Assembly: GCF_001552075.1 (NCBI RefSeq)
Contig: NZ_BCQM01000001.1
Span: forward strand, 124,001 to 188,000
Source: Arthrobacter luteolus NBRC 107841
Lineage (GTDB): Bacteria > Actinomycetota > Actinomycetes > Actinomycetales > Micrococcaceae
Length of the DNA stretch: 64,000 nucleotides
Reading direction: 5' to 3'
The notes beneath the pieces were generated by a model that was given only the letters and a program-made list of their open reading frames with translations, ran no database searches and had not been told where the DNA came from. This document shows, one piece after another, positions 44,144-53,146 of this stretch. The position numbers were made by a program, and so were the translations under genes. Each line of letters starts with the position of its first letter. Positions within the stretch are counted from its first letter, which is position 1.

Positions 44144-44626
44144 CTAACGTGTAAGCCTGGCCCTGGCGTCGCTTTCAGCGGTGATGGGAATCCCGTCCGG
44201 TACCAGGAAGTTCACGATTGGCGGATGCACGACGCCGGACAGCACCACGCGGGCTGTCCGTCCGTCCACTGTTCCCGTCTCCGCAGCCACGCCCAGCGAA
44301 CTGATCCGTTCCGCTGCGCCGCTGTCCGCCAGGTAGCGCTGCACCGCCGCTGTCACCGCGCCGGAGTCCAGGACAGCAGCAGGGGCGGAGCCGGTACCTG
44401 CAGCTGCCCCCTGCACTTGGGCGAGCGAGAAAGTGTCTGCTGCTGCGAGCGCCGCGCCGTCGGCCGCCGACAGTAGTTTTTTGTGCCCGAGGTAGACGGA
44501 AGAGGCAGCGGCAACAACCGTAATGACCAGCAGGGCCAGCAGGACATAGCCGATGATCAGCACACCCACCTGTCCGGCTTCATGCTCGGCAGCCAGTGCT
44601 CTCGTTTTCATTTGTTTGGCCGTCAT
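44144..44626 (-). CDS. TadG-like pilus/secretion protein with transmembrane segment
   Basis: The 160-residue protein has an N-terminal membrane segment (GVLIIGYVLLALLVITVVAAASSVYLGHKK) and an extracytoplasmic part containing AAADGAALAAADTFSL, as in TadE/TadG-like proteins. The ATG at 44626 overlaps the previous TadE stop as ATGA, and I prefer it over the longer frame. It is the last gene of the Tad operon in this window. The exact role in the pilus is not known. Confidence 0.75.
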   Translation of the reverse strand: MTAKQMKTRALAAEHEAGQVGVLIIGYVLLALLVITVVAAASSVYLGHKKLLSAADGAALAAADTFSLAQVQGAAAGTGSAPAAVLDSGAVTAAVQRYLADSGAAERISSLGVAAETGTVDGRTARVVLSGVVHPPIVNFLVPDGIPITAESDARARLTR

Positions 44627-45081
44627 CCGAACCGTTCCACCGTCTGCATGGAGGTTGCATCGACCCGGACCGGAGCCATGTCCAGACCAGGGATGGAGGC
44701 GGCTGCGGGCAGGGGAACGTCGAAGGCCACGGTCACGGTGACTGTCGATCCCGGGGCATGGCACGCAGCTGAACAGGAGACAACCATCTCCAGTTCCGGA
44801 CCGTCGAAGCCAAAGTCGGAGAGCGCGAGTTCGGCCGCTGCACGGGCCTGTGCTTCAGGGCTGCCGTCCGGCCCGGCAGCGGCGTACACCTTCGCTGCAT
44901 GGTCAGCGGCACCCACCACTGCGTAGGCCGCGCCCTGGACCTGGCCGGCGGCCACGATGAGATAGATCAGCGGAACCAGCAGCAGGACACCGAGGAAGAC
45001 GAACTCAACGACGGCGCTCCCCCGCTCATGGCCGTCATCAGCGGCGGCAGCTCTAATCCTCCGCGTCAGGCCAGTAAGCAT
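44623..45081 (-). CDS. TadE-family pilus assembly protein
   Basis: The 152-residue protein has the TadE motif GSAVVEFVFLGVLLLVPLIYL near residues 21-42, with the conserved Glu in the membrane start, and a C-terminal domain with a cysteine pair SCSAACH. It starts at ATG 45081 with an ideal GGAGGTGA site, overlapping the end of the previous gene by 29 bases. TadE proteins are pseudopilin-like components of Tad systems. Confidence 0.85.
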   Translation of the reverse strand: MLTGLTRRIRAAAADDGHERGSAVVEFVFLGVLLLVPLIYLIVAAGQVQGAAYAVVGAADHAAKVYAAAGPDGSPEAQARAAAELALSDFGFDGPELEMVVSCSAACHAPGSTVTVTVAFDVPLPAAASIPGLDMAPVRVDATSMQTVERFG

Positions 45082-45481
45082 GCCCGGTCACCTCCAGCCC
45101 GCCGCTGGGTCCGATGAGTCCGATCACCGGCAGTGGTGCAGCTACCCGGATTTGGAGCATGGATGCTCCGCCCTCCCCCAAGCGCGTGAAAGTCACTTCC
45201 TCGGCGAAGCCCGGAGACAGTGTGCCCGAGATGAGGTTCCGGGTGCGTTCCACTCCCTCCTCCGGGCTGCGGTCAGCCAGCGTGCCGTACCGGGCGCCGG
45301 ACGCCGCCGCATCGATGAGCGTATTGCGGACGTGCAGCACCAGGGCCAGTTGGATCACCGCAACAACGATCACTGTCAGGAGGGCTCCGATCAGCACGAA
45401 GTCCACCACTGCTGAACCGGTCTCATCCAAGCGCCCGGATTCGGTGGCCGGCCTGTCCTTCCGGGCCCAGCAGCCGGCCAC
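45053..45481 (-). CDS. TadE-family pilus assembly protein, second copy
   Basis: The 142-residue protein has the TadE-like membrane start GSAVVDFVLIGALLTVIVVAVI and a following domain. I prefer GTG 45481, preceded by GGGAG, over the TTG at 45514, which would overlap the previous pilin-like gene. The longer start would add 11 residues. It is one of two TadE proteins in the operon, with the usual Glu of the motif replaced by Asp. Confidence 0.75.
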   Translation of the reverse strand: MAGCWARKDRPATESGRLDETGSAVVDFVLIGALLTVIVVAVIQLALVLHVRNTLIDAAASGARYGTLADRSPEEGVERTRNLISGTLSPGFAEEVTFTRLGEGGASMLQIRVAAPLPVIGLIGPSGGLEVTGHAYWPDAED

Positions 45482-45494
45482 ACCGCACTCCCGG

Positions 45495-45725
45495 CTACCG
45501 GCGTACCTGGTCAATGGCGGATTGGAAGAGTTCCAAGAGCTGTGCCTGGGCGACCGCGAGAATGGCAGCGACCAGGACCGCCGACATCAATGTGATCATC
45601 ACCCAACCGGGAACGTCCCCGCGTTCCCGGTCCGTTTTGTCCGGTAAGAGAGCCACCAGCAGCCTGCACTGCAGTCGGACGGCAAGCCGGGATGAAAAGG
45701 TGCGGAGCTGGGATCGAGGTTGCAT
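45495..45725 (-). CDS. Small pilin-like membrane protein (Flp/TadE-like)
   Basis: The 76-residue protein has a basic N-terminus, a DRERGDVPGW segment and one hydrophobic helix (VMITLMSAVLVAAILAVAQAQ). It resembles the short Flp/TadE-type subunits found at this place in actinobacterial Tad loci. AAAGGG lies just before the ATG. No clear prepilin cleavage site such as G/xxxxE can be fixed. It may be the structural pilin. Confidence 0.6.
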   Translation of the reverse strand: MQPRSQLRTFSSRLAVRLQCRLLVALLPDKTDRERGDVPGWVMITLMSAVLVAAILAVAQAQLLELFQSAIDQVRR

Positions 45726-45779
45726 TGGAACCCTTTCTTTCGTTTCTTGAGGTGGCGATGAGCAGCGGCGGGATGGCCG

Positions 45780-46715
45780 TCAGAGTCCAAGCTTCAGCAG
45801 GGCAAGGCCCGGGAAAATGGCGAACAGAACGGTGAGCGGAAGCACTCCGAAAACCAACGGCACCATCATCGCGATTTCCTTCTTTCCGGCTTCTTCCATG
45901 AGTTCGCGTTTCGCGAGATCCCTGACGTCCTGTGCCTGGGCGCGCATAACGTCCGCGAGCGGGGTTCCGCGTTCGATGGCGACTGAGATTCCGTCCACAA
46001 ACCGGGCCAGCGGCGCCAGCTGCGTCCGCTTCGAGAGATGAGCCAGGGCAGCCAGCAGCGGGACCCCGGAACGGGTTTCCGCCAAGACCTTTTCGAATTC
46101 CCCAGCCAGCTCTCCATGCGCAGTCCTGGTGATCCGTTCCAACGCCCCGCCGGCGCTTTCCCCCGCGCCAACGGCCAGGGCCATCATTTCGGCCAGGCTG
46201 GGGAACTCGGCCAGCATCAGGGCTTCACGCCGGGCAACCCCGCGGGTCAGCAGGTAGTCGCGCAGCAGGTACCCGAGGAGCCCTCCGGCGAGCGTCAGCA
46301 CCGCTGCGCCAGGCACCGACACCTTTCCGTTCGCTGCCAGCCACACGGCACCCGCCCCGCCAAGGAGCAGACCTCCCCCGGAGTAGAGCAGCTGCTCAGA
46401 GCGGAACTCCAGGACGGTCAGCCCCTTTCCCGATCGCTCCAGCCGCTGGTGCAGAGCCGCGGCAGCCGGGTTGAGGCGGTTCAGTTTCAGGACCAGGTCG
46501 CGGAGGACCGGACGGAAGATACGTTCAAGTGGTCCGAAGGGAGTAACGTCTGCGGGCTTGAGCAGGCGCGAGCCATGGGCACCGGAGCGCAGCTGCGGGG
46601 CGATCCGGTCGGCAAAGGTCCGCGGCCGGAGGAAGGGCAGCCGCACCACGGCGAGCCATAAACCGATTCCAAGTCCGGCTCCGCAAAGGAACACCCCCGG
46701 CCAAGCCGCGCTCAC
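45780..46715 (-). CDS. tadC: TadC, type II secretion system F-family membrane protein
   Basis: The 311-residue protein has the T2SSF domain, seen as LAEFPSLAEMMALAVGAGESAGGALERITR and GVPLLAALAHLSK, with membrane segments at both ends. It works with TadB as the inner-membrane platform. Its ATG overlaps the tadB stop by four bases. Its own stop lies about 55 bases before the pilin-like gene. Confidence 0.85.
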   Translation of the reverse strand: MSAAWPGVFLCGAGLGIGLWLAVVRLPFLRPRTFADRIAPQLRSGAHGSRLLKPADVTPFGPLERIFRPVLRDLVLKLNRLNPAAAALHQRLERSGKGLTVLEFRSEQLLYSGGGLLLGGAGAVWLAANGKVSVPGAAVLTLAGGLLGYLLRDYLLTRGVARREALMLAEFPSLAEMMALAVGAGESAGGALERITRTAHGELAGEFEKVLAETRSGVPLLAALAHLSKRTQLAPLARFVDGISVAIERGTPLADVMRAQAQDVRDLAKRELMEEAGKKEIAMMVPLVFGVLPLTVLFAIFPGLALLKLGL

Positions 46716-47566
46716 CGCAGTACCCTTTCGTCAGCCGGCAGGGCGCCGATGCGCAGCATAAGACGATAGCAGGCAACGGAAATCACCATTCCGGACATGA
46801 GGACGACCGCCCCAGCGGCAGTGTTGTAGGCGGCCACGGCTTCGGGCCGGCTTGCCATCAGCATCAGGACGATCCATGGTGCCGCCACTGCCAGCCGGGC
46901 AGCGTTGATCGTCCAGGATTGGCGGGCGAGGAGCTCGCTCCGGGTCCTGGCGTTTTCGCGCAGGAACTCAGCGAGGGTCCCCAGGAGCCGCCCCAGGTCG
47001 GATCCGCCGACTTGCCTCGTGATGCGCAGGGCCTCCACGATCCGATCGCCAACCGGATCGGCCAGCCTCTCCTTGAGATTGCCCAGAGCGTCGTCGAAGT
47101 TACCTCTTGCCCGGTAGTCCGCCCCGAATTCGCGGAACGGCTCCCGTAGTTCCGCCGGCCCGTTCTCCCCCAGCTGGATCAGCGCTTCGGGCAGGGACAG
47201 GCCCGCTCGGATTGCTGAACGCAGATGGTCCACAGCGTCCGGCCAAAGCTCGATCAGCGATGCGGAGCGCTTCCGTGCCTGCCAGCGCACTGCGGTGATT
47301 GGAACGGCACAGGCAAACAAACCGAAGCAGCTGCCGATGGTCAGTGACCCTGTCAGCAGCCATCCCACCAGCAGAACCAGGGTCCCAAAGGCCGCGCTGC
47401 TGGCAATGAGCCCCGCCGGAGTCACGCGAGACACTCCCGAGGCTGCCAGCAGCTCCCCGAGTTTCCCCCGGCGCGGCGGCTTCACGGCACGGGGCGGCAG
47501 CGCCCAGCAGGACCACCAGATGAGGAACAGTCCGGTGCCCAGTGTTAGTCCTGCAAAAGTGCTCAT
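46712..47566 (-). CDS. tadB: TadB, type II secretion system F-family membrane protein
   Basis: The 284-residue protein has the T2SSF domain with IRAGLSLPEALIQLGENGP and GSDLGRLLGTLAEFLREN, and N- and C-terminal membrane segments. It is coupled to tadC by an ATGA overlap and to tadA upstream by the same kind of overlap. TadB and TadC form the platform on which the ATPase drives pilus assembly. Confidence 0.87.
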   Translation of the reverse strand: MSTFAGLTLGTGLFLIWWSCWALPPRAVKPPRRGKLGELLAASGVSRVTPAGLIASSAAFGTLVLLVGWLLTGSLTIGSCFGLFACAVPITAVRWQARKRSASLIELWPDAVDHLRSAIRAGLSLPEALIQLGENGPAELREPFREFGADYRARGNFDDALGNLKERLADPVGDRIVEALRITRQVGGSDLGRLLGTLAEFLRENARTRSELLARQSWTINAARLAVAAPWIVLMLMASRPEAVAAYNTAAGAVVLMSGMVISVACYRLMLRIGALPADERVLR

Positions 47567-48789
47567 GCTGCCGGCTCCAGCAGCTCTGTGAGGTTCATCC
47601 CGGCGCGGGCAAACTTCTCCGGTGACGGAAGCGACGTGAGGCTGGGCACCAGGCGGCCGTCCTCCCGTTGAAAGACCAGTGAAGACTCAATGACGCCATT
47701 TTCCACGCGCCTGCCTAGAGCCAGAATCTCCGCGACTTCTCTGCGTCCGGTGGGATTGCGGACGCAGTGCACCACTAGATCAATGCACGAGGCCACCGTG
47801 GGAACCACGAAGGCACTGGAGATGTTCGCGCCGGCAAGCAGCGGGAGAGTGGAAATTTTCGTGACGGCATCGTGCGCGCTGTTGGCATGGACGGTGCACA
47901 TCCCAGGGAGCCCGGAGTTCAGGGCGATCAGCATATCCAGGCTTTCGGCCTCGCGTACTTCTCCCACGATCAGGCGGTCGGGCCGCATCCGCAGCGCTTC
48001 CTTCACCAGGCGGCGCAGCGGGATCTCCCCTGTTCCTTCCAGGTTCGCCTGACGGCACTGCAGTCCTACGACGTCGCGCAGGGGCAGCTGCAGCTCGAAG
48101 ATCTCCTCCACAGTCACCACCCGTTCCCTGGCACCGATGGATGCGGCCAGGCAGTTGAGGAGAGTGGTTTTTCCGGCTTGGGTGGCGCCTGAGACCAGGA
48201 TATTCAGGCCACCGGAGACGGCAGCAGAAAGGAACCGTGCTGCCTGAGGCGTGAGGGATCCCAGCTCCACCAAATGCTCCAGGCGGCTGGCCCGGACGAT
48301 GAACTTGCGGATGTTGACAGCCCAGTGCCTGCGGGTGATGTCTGGAATCACCACATGCAGGCGGGACCCGTCAGGAAGGGACGCGTCCACGAACGGTGAG
48401 GACAGATCCAGGCGGCGGCCCGAGGACTTCAGCATCCGCTCCACGAGGTCCCGGACCTGTTCGGCGGTGAGTGTCAGTGCCGTCAGTTCCGAGCGTCCGC
48501 CGCGTGCAGCGTAGACCTCGCCAGGGGAATTGATCCAAATCTCTTCCACAGTCGGATCGTCCAGCAGCGGCTGCAGGGGGCCATACCCGGCGACGGCGTC
48601 GAATACCCTTTTCCGTGCCTTGTCCAGTTGACCCAGAGCCGGCAGAGATCCGAGGAGGGAGCGTTCGTCGTAGTCCTGGACGGCGGCCTCGACCAGCCGA
48701 CGGACCTCGGGAACCTGCTGCACCGGATCCAGCCCACGCACGCGGATGAGCTCGCGGACCTCATCCTCGACAATACGCACAGCATCCAT
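47563..48789 (-). CDS. tadA: TadA/CpaF secretion ATPase
   Basis: The 408-residue ATPase has the CpaF-like core: NILVSGATQAGKTTLLNCLA (Walker A), VVTVEEIFELQLP, LRMRPDRLIVGEVREAESL (Walker B region) and the motif TVHANSAHDAVTKI. The start at ATG 48789 has GGGGGAG upstream; the longer frame to 48912 adds unrelated residues. It is the first gene of the Tad operon seen here. No CpaE-like localisation protein or prepilin peptidase is in the window. Confidence 0.9.
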   Translation of the reverse strand: MDAVRIVEDEVRELIRVRGLDPVQQVPEVRRLVEAAVQDYDERSLLGSLPALGQLDKARKRVFDAVAGYGPLQPLLDDPTVEEIWINSPGEVYAARGGRSELTALTLTAEQVRDLVERMLKSSGRRLDLSSPFVDASLPDGSRLHVVIPDITRRHWAVNIRKFIVRASRLEHLVELGSLTPQAARFLSAAVSGGLNILVSGATQAGKTTLLNCLAASIGARERVVTVEEIFELQLPLRDVVGLQCRQANLEGTGEIPLRRLVKEALRMRPDRLIVGEVREAESLDMLIALNSGLPGMCTVHANSAHDAVTKISTLPLLAGANISSAFVVPTVASCIDLVVHCVRNPTGRREVAEILALGRRVENGVIESSLVFQREDGRLVPSLTSLPSPEKFARAGMNLTELLEPAA

Positions 48790-48987
48790 GGCGCTCCCCC
48801 GGGCTCTCCGCAGCTGGAGGCTGCGGCAACGAGACTGATCTGACCGGCCCTCGCGGCCGTTGGGGGTGAGGATAGGAGATTTCGTCCCTGCTGGCGAGAG
48901 TACAGAAAACATTGTGGAAAGTGGCCAAGCTCGGAGAGCGGTTGGGGTTACATTTGGGCAGACGTCGACTACGCTCCAGAATCACAT

Positions 48988-49005
48988 TTGCAACACTTGC
49001 AACAC
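48988..49005. repeat. Tandem 9-bp direct repeat (TTGCAACAC) upstream of the GH25 gene
   Basis: TTGCAACAC occurs twice in tandem in the gap between the Tad operon and the GH25 gene. The bases lie 60-80 before the GH25 start and could overlap its promoter. No clear -10/-35 pair was assigned. Confidence 0.4.
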
Positions 49006-49070
49006 CGGCTCCGATAGTCTTTGTGCAGACATTCAGTGTCAACGACGCTCATTCGCATCCTGGAGATCCA

Positions 49071-51032
49071 GTGACATCAAGTAAGATCAGGCCCTTTGCG
49101 GCCATCGTCCTCGCTATGGCCATTAGCGTCTCGGCCGCCCCGGCTTACGGAGTGGTTCTTCCCTCGGATGCTGCGGAGGTTCCAGCTTCTCCCGTTGAAG
49201 GGGAGAACAGCGGGATTGCCCCTTCTCTGGAATCTGAAGCGCCCGGGAACAGCATTGAAGACACCCCGGAGACTCCACCGGACCCTGCCCCCGAACAGTC
49301 TCCTGCCGTTGAATCATCGCCTGGCATGGCCGAGCCGCCACCATCGGATACTGCGGCTCCAGGACTGCCGCCGGAGCCTGAACCGATTCACCCCGTTGAT
49401 CCTTCCAGCCTGAGTGAAGAGGATCTGGAAGAAATTATCGGCATTCTTGGCGCCAAGATGGGCCAGGGCCTGGAACGAATCGAAGAGACTCAGGATCCCC
49501 AGCAGGCAGGAGCCGAAGAAACGAAGCTCCGTCTGGACGCCGAGCAGGAGCTGATTGAGGAGGGCATCGCGGACCCTGACCTCGCGTCGCCCCCCGAAGC
49601 AGCCGATGCGGACCCGGCAGCCGCAGACGCCCCCCATGCAGGCGCTCCCGCCGCTGCTTTATACAGCCAGGAGGAAACGTCCGTTTCACTGGCTGCAACC
49701 TGGCAGCCCTCCGGGCTGCAGGGTATGGACGTCAGCAGCCACCAGCCATCGGTGAACTGGGGTGCTGCCTGGAATCAAGGCGCCCGGTTCGCCTATGCGA
49801 AGGCAACGGAAGCCACCTCGTACAAGAACCCGCTCTTCTCCAGCCAGTACAACGGCGCAGGCTCTGTCGGTATGGTGCGGGGCGCGTACCACTTCGCCAT
49901 CCCCAACGTCTCCAGCGGTGCCGTGCAGGCGAACTATTTTGTGGACAACGGCGGGGGTTGGAGCGCGGACGGAAATACCCTGCCCCCGCTCCTGGACATT
50001 GAATACAATCCCTACCCAGAGCTGGGCAACACCTGTTACAGCATGTCCGCAGACCAGATGGTTGGCTGGATCCGCGATTTCTCCAACACCTTGGCCGCCC
50101 GCACCGGCCGGCTGCCGATGATCTACACCACCACGGACTGGTGGCGCACCTGCACCGGAAACAGTTCAGCCTTCGCCAACCAGCCCCTGCACATTGCCTC
50201 CTACAACACCACCGCCGCGGGCGCCCTGCCCAGCGGCTGGGGAAACTACACCCTGTGGCAGTACAGCAGCACCGGGCCGTTCCCGGGCGACTCCAACGTT
50301 TACAACGGATCTCTGCAGCAACTGCGCAGCTTCGCACGGCAGACCAGCGTCATTCAGCCGGGCCAGCTCTACTACCGCGGCAATCCGGTAACGGGACTTG
50401 CCTACGGCAATTCCAGTGACCAGTTCCTCACCTGCGACTGGGACGGCGACGGCACAGCTACGCCCGCGGCGTTCCGTAACGGCACGTGGTATATCCGCAA
50501 CAGCCTCACCGGAAATTCCACGGTTACTGAACTGAGCTACGGCGACCCCGGGGACCAGCCGATCTGTGGTGACTGGGACGGAGACGGCAAGGACACAATC
50601 GGTGTTTTCCGCCAGGGCATGGTGTACCTGAAAAACCGGAACACGAGCGGCATGGCCGACGGCGTTTTTGCCTTCGGCGACAGCACGGACGTCGCGCTGG
50701 TGGGCGACTGGGACGGCGATGGCTATGACACACTGGGTGTTGCCCGCGCGGAAGGCCCAGCGAAGCGGTTCTACCTGTCCAACAGCAACATCCGCCCCAC
50801 GGTTGCTGGGTCCTTCCTCTATGGGAACGCCGGAGACAATGCAGTGGCCGGAGACTGGAACAATGACGGCAACACCACGGTGGGAGTCCAGCGTGGCAAC
50901 ACCTGGCACCTGAGTAACAGCAACCTGCGTCCGGTCGCCAACAGCACATTTGCCTTTGGCAACGCCGGAGACCGCCCGATCACCGGAAGCTGGGCCCGCG
51001 GCCAGGGAACGTCCGTGGGGGTCACCCGCTAG
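49071..51032 (+). CDS. Secreted GH25 lysozyme with C-terminal FG-GAP-like repeats
   Basis: The 653-residue protein begins at GTG 49071, preceded by CTGGAGATC, with a signal peptide ending near AAPAYG. A Pro/Glu-rich linker of about 180 residues follows. The GH25 domain opens with GMDVSSHQ (D220) and has the catalytic LLDIEY (D309, E311). After about 430 come repeats of GDWDGDG with variations (CDWDGDG, GDWNNDG), resembling FG-GAP/VCBS-type domains that often bind calcium or cell surfaces. It should cut peptidoglycan outside the cell. A strong terminator follows. The long linker and repeats may bridge it to the wall or a pilus. Confidence 0.86.
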   Translation: MTSSKIRPFAAIVLAMAISVSAAPAYGVVLPSDAAEVPASPVEGENSGIAPSLESEAPGNSIEDTPETPPDPAPEQSPAVESSPGMAEPPPSDTAAPGLPPEPEPIHPVDPSSLSEEDLEEIIGILGAKMGQGLERIEETQDPQQAGAEETKLRLDAEQELIEEGIADPDLASPPEAADADPAAADAPHAGAPAAALYSQEETSVSLAATWQPSGLQGMDVSSHQPSVNWGAAWNQGARFAYAKATEATSYKNPLFSSQYNGAGSVGMVRGAYHFAIPNVSSGAVQANYFVDNGGGWSADGNTLPPLLDIEYNPYPELGNTCYSMSADQMVGWIRDFSNTLAARTGRLPMIYTTTDWWRTCTGNSSAFANQPLHIASYNTTAAGALPSGWGNYTLWQYSSTGPFPGDSNVYNGSLQQLRSFARQTSVIQPGQLYYRGNPVTGLAYGNSSDQFLTCDWDGDGTATPAAFRNGTWYIRNSLTGNSTVTELSYGDPGDQPICGDWDGDGKDTIGVFRQGMVYLKNRNTSGMADGVFAFGDSTDVALVGDWDGDGYDTLGVARAEGPAKRFYLSNSNIRPTVAGSFLYGNAGDNAVAGDWNNDGNTTVGVQRGNTWHLSNSNLRPVANSTFAFGNAGDRPITGSWARGQGTSVGVTR

Positions 51033-51046
51033 CCGGGATCAACAAC

Positions 51047-51090
51047 AAAGCCCCGGCGGGCGGTCCACGAACCGTTCGCCGGGGCTTTAT
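51047..51090. terminator. Terminator between GH25 and the convergent GT2 gene
   Basis: AAAGCCCCGGCG and CGCCGGGGCTTT form a perfect 12-bp stem with an 18-base loop. A TTT run follows on the plus strand and T-rich bases on the minus strand, so it may work for both genes. Confidence 0.8.
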
Positions 51091-51163
51091 TGTATTCCGG
51101 CCCGGTGCTTAGCCGGGGATTTTGTCCTGCGTTACTCTCTCTGCGGCGACAGGCACTTCGGAT

Positions 51164-51901
51164 TCAGGCAGTGCGGTTCCGGAGTCTGCGTGAGGCGGTG
51201 AAGAGTGCGCGGAGGAGCATCCACCGGGCTTTGAGTATCCGATCCAGGCGGCGCCAGTGACGCGGCGTTTCGTTGTCCTCGTGAAGGCGGCGATAGAGGA
51301 CGGGCTCCTCCAGGTGTGTCATTTCACGGGCGAGGTTGCCTGCCAGGGCCATCCAGAGGTCGTGTGACTCGTACAGGAAGGCGGGCATCGGCAGCACTAC
51401 GTCGGCGAAGTCCCGGCGGAAGCCCATGGCACAGCCGTAGTACGGCCGGTAACCGACCATCACCCCCGTGATATTTGCCAGCCTGCGCCCGGAGTCGCTG
51501 GCACGCAGCGACCAGGGCGCGCTCTCTTCCGGTCCACCAAAGAGCGCGACGTTTCCTGCGACCATGGCTGTCTTGCCCAGCGCATCAATCATGCGCGAAG
51601 TCCGTCCCGGAACCCAGAGATCGTCCTGGTCAGCCAGAAAAATGTAGTCACCACGGGCTAGACCAGCGGCCTTACCGAAGGTCCGCACATAGCGTTCGTT
51701 GGTCTCGGAACGGACCAGCCGGATGCGGGGGTCCCCCAAGGAGGCCACAAGATTGGCGGTTCCGTCCGTGGACTTATCATCCACGACTATCAGTTCATCC
51801 TGCGGACCGAGATCAGCGAGGATCGATTCGATCTGTTCACCGATGAAACGCTCACCGTTGTAGGCCGCCATACAGACGCTTGCACGCACCTCGGAGCTCA
51901 T
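51164..51901 (-). CDS. GT2-family glycosyltransferase
   Basis: The 245-residue enzyme has the GT-A start VCMAAYNGERFIGEQIESIL, the VVDDKSTDGT segment and the DXD-like ADQDDLW. It transfers a sugar from a nucleotide sugar and is related to GT2 enzymes of rhamnan and O-antigen synthesis. It is coupled by an ATGA overlap to the DUF2304 gene before it. The donor may be dTDP-rhamnose, since those genes are near, but this is inference. A soluble cytoplasmic or peripheral enzyme is likely. Confidence 0.85.
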   Translation of the reverse strand: MSSEVRASVCMAAYNGERFIGEQIESILADLGPQDELIVVDDKSTDGTANLVASLGDPRIRLVRSETNERYVRTFGKAAGLARGDYIFLADQDDLWVPGRTSRMIDALGKTAMVAGNVALFGGPEESAPWSLRASDSGRRLANITGVMVGYRPYYGCAMGFRRDFADVVLPMPAFLYESHDLWMALAGNLAREMTHLEEPVLYRRLHEDNETPRHWRRLDRILKARWMLLRALFTASRRLRNRTA

Positions 51902-52329
51902 GAGCAGTCCTCGGGCCGTCCGTCTGCACCCTTCCCGCGCTCCGTGGATCCCGGCGCCGTGGTTCGTTCCGCCAGAAGGACGTTGACGTCGTTCTGCAGC
52001 AGGTCCAGCTGGCTGCGGAGGATCGCTGCTTCCTCAGCCAGCGCCCGCGTTTCATCTTCGACGACGGAGATCTCCAGGGAGAGGTGCAGGCACACACCCA
52101 TCAGCAGGAATATTGCCAGCATAAAGAGAAGGTTGGAGGGCAGGGCGAACCCCGTCAGTTCCGCGGCCCAGTTCAGCAGCTGGGGGAAGCCGGCAAGGAC
52201 CAGGGTTACAACCCCCACCAGTATCCAGAGCACAGCGTACTTTTCACGGAGCTTGCGCTGCCGGAGCAGCCAGACAACAGCACCTACGACGACGAACGCA
52301 AGGATAAACGGCAGCACTGTGTTCGTCAT
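51898..52329 (-). CDS. DUF2304 membrane protein
   Basis: The 143-residue protein has two or three membrane segments (PFILAFVVVGAVVWLL, AVLWILVGVVTLVLAGFPQLL, NLLFMLAIFLLMGVCLHLSL) and an acidic C-terminal coiled coil. This pattern matches DUF2304, which commonly accompanies polyprenyl-phosphate glycosyltransferases. It overlaps both neighbours by four bases, so the three are co-translated. The protein may anchor or partner the DPM-like enzyme, which is inferred. Confidence 0.8.
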   Translation of the reverse strand: MTNTVLPFILAFVVVGAVVWLLRQRKLREKYAVLWILVGVVTLVLAGFPQLLNWAAELTGFALPSNLLFMLAIFLLMGVCLHLSLEISVVEDETRALAEEAAILRSQLDLLQNDVNVLLAERTTAPGSTERGKGADGRPEDCS

Positions 52330-53126
52330 TTCGCAGGTCCTTCAGGATTCGTCACGCCGGTCTTTTTACGCGTCATGGCGATTAACAGGGCAAATCCGCT
52401 GCGGCCTAGATAGAGGGCGGCCTTCGCTGGGTTGTGACTGGGCTGCCCGCCCTGCCGCGGACGCATTTCAACCGGGACCTGGGTAACAGTCAGCCCGGAG
52501 CGGACCGCGACCACCAGCGAATCAATCGTGTCGCCCAGATATTCCGCCGGATAATGTTCGCAGTACTGGGCGATGGCCCTGGCGTTGGCAGCACGGAACC
52601 CGGAGGTCACATCGGTAAGGCGCGTCTTGGCAATTCTTGATATGGCCCAACCGAGGAACACCATGGCCCATTTCCGCGGGCCACGCACTTCGTAATTGCC
52701 TTTGTCCGCGAAACGGGCGCCGATGGAAATGTCGGCGTCGGACAGGCCCTTGACTACGTTGACGAGATCCTTGGGATCATGCTGCCCGTCCGCATCGACC
52801 TGTATCGCTTTGGCATACTTCCACCGGTGAGCGTACTTGTAGCCTGCCCGCATGGCCCCGCCAACCCCCAGGTTGAATGGCAGGCGCAGCACTGTGGCGC
52901 CCGCGGCTTCAGCGAGGTCTGCGGTCTTATCAGTTGAGCCGTCATCCACAACCAGGACATCGCAGTTTGGAACGGCACGGATGACTTCTGCGACCGTATT
53001 CCCTACGGATGCAGCTTCGTTCCAGGCCGGCATGATGACCAGCAGCCGGTCTGACACTTGTTCGTCTGCGTTCTCCACGCGCACTCCATACCCGTTCTGC
53101 ACTGGTTCAGTATGCTGATTTGTCAC
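52326..53126 (-). CDS. GT2 glycosyltransferase, polyprenyl-phosphate sugar transferase-like
   Basis: The 266-residue enzyme has the dolichol-phosphate-mannose synthase-like core LLVIMPAWNEAASVGNTV, VVDDGSTDKT, and DADGQHDP. Such enzymes charge a lipid carrier with a sugar. I prefer GTG 53126, with GGTGGAG upstream, over ATG 53147, which overlaps the previous stop by one base and has no ribosome site. Both starts keep the catalytic core. It follows a rhamnosyltransferase-like gene on the same strand. Confidence 0.87.
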   Translation of the reverse strand: MTNQHTEPVQNGYGVRVENADEQVSDRLLVIMPAWNEAASVGNTVAEVIRAVPNCDVLVVDDGSTDKTADLAEAAGATVLRLPFNLGVGGAMRAGYKYAHRWKYAKAIQVDADGQHDPKDLVNVVKGLSDADISIGARFADKGNYEVRGPRKWAMVFLGWAISRIAKTRLTDVTSGFRAANARAIAQYCEHYPAEYLGDTIDSLVVAVRSGLTVTQVPVEMRPRQGGQPSHNPAKAALYLGRSGFALLIAMTRKKTGVTNPEGPAK

Positions 53127-53146
53127 GAGGGCTCCACCGACTTTCA

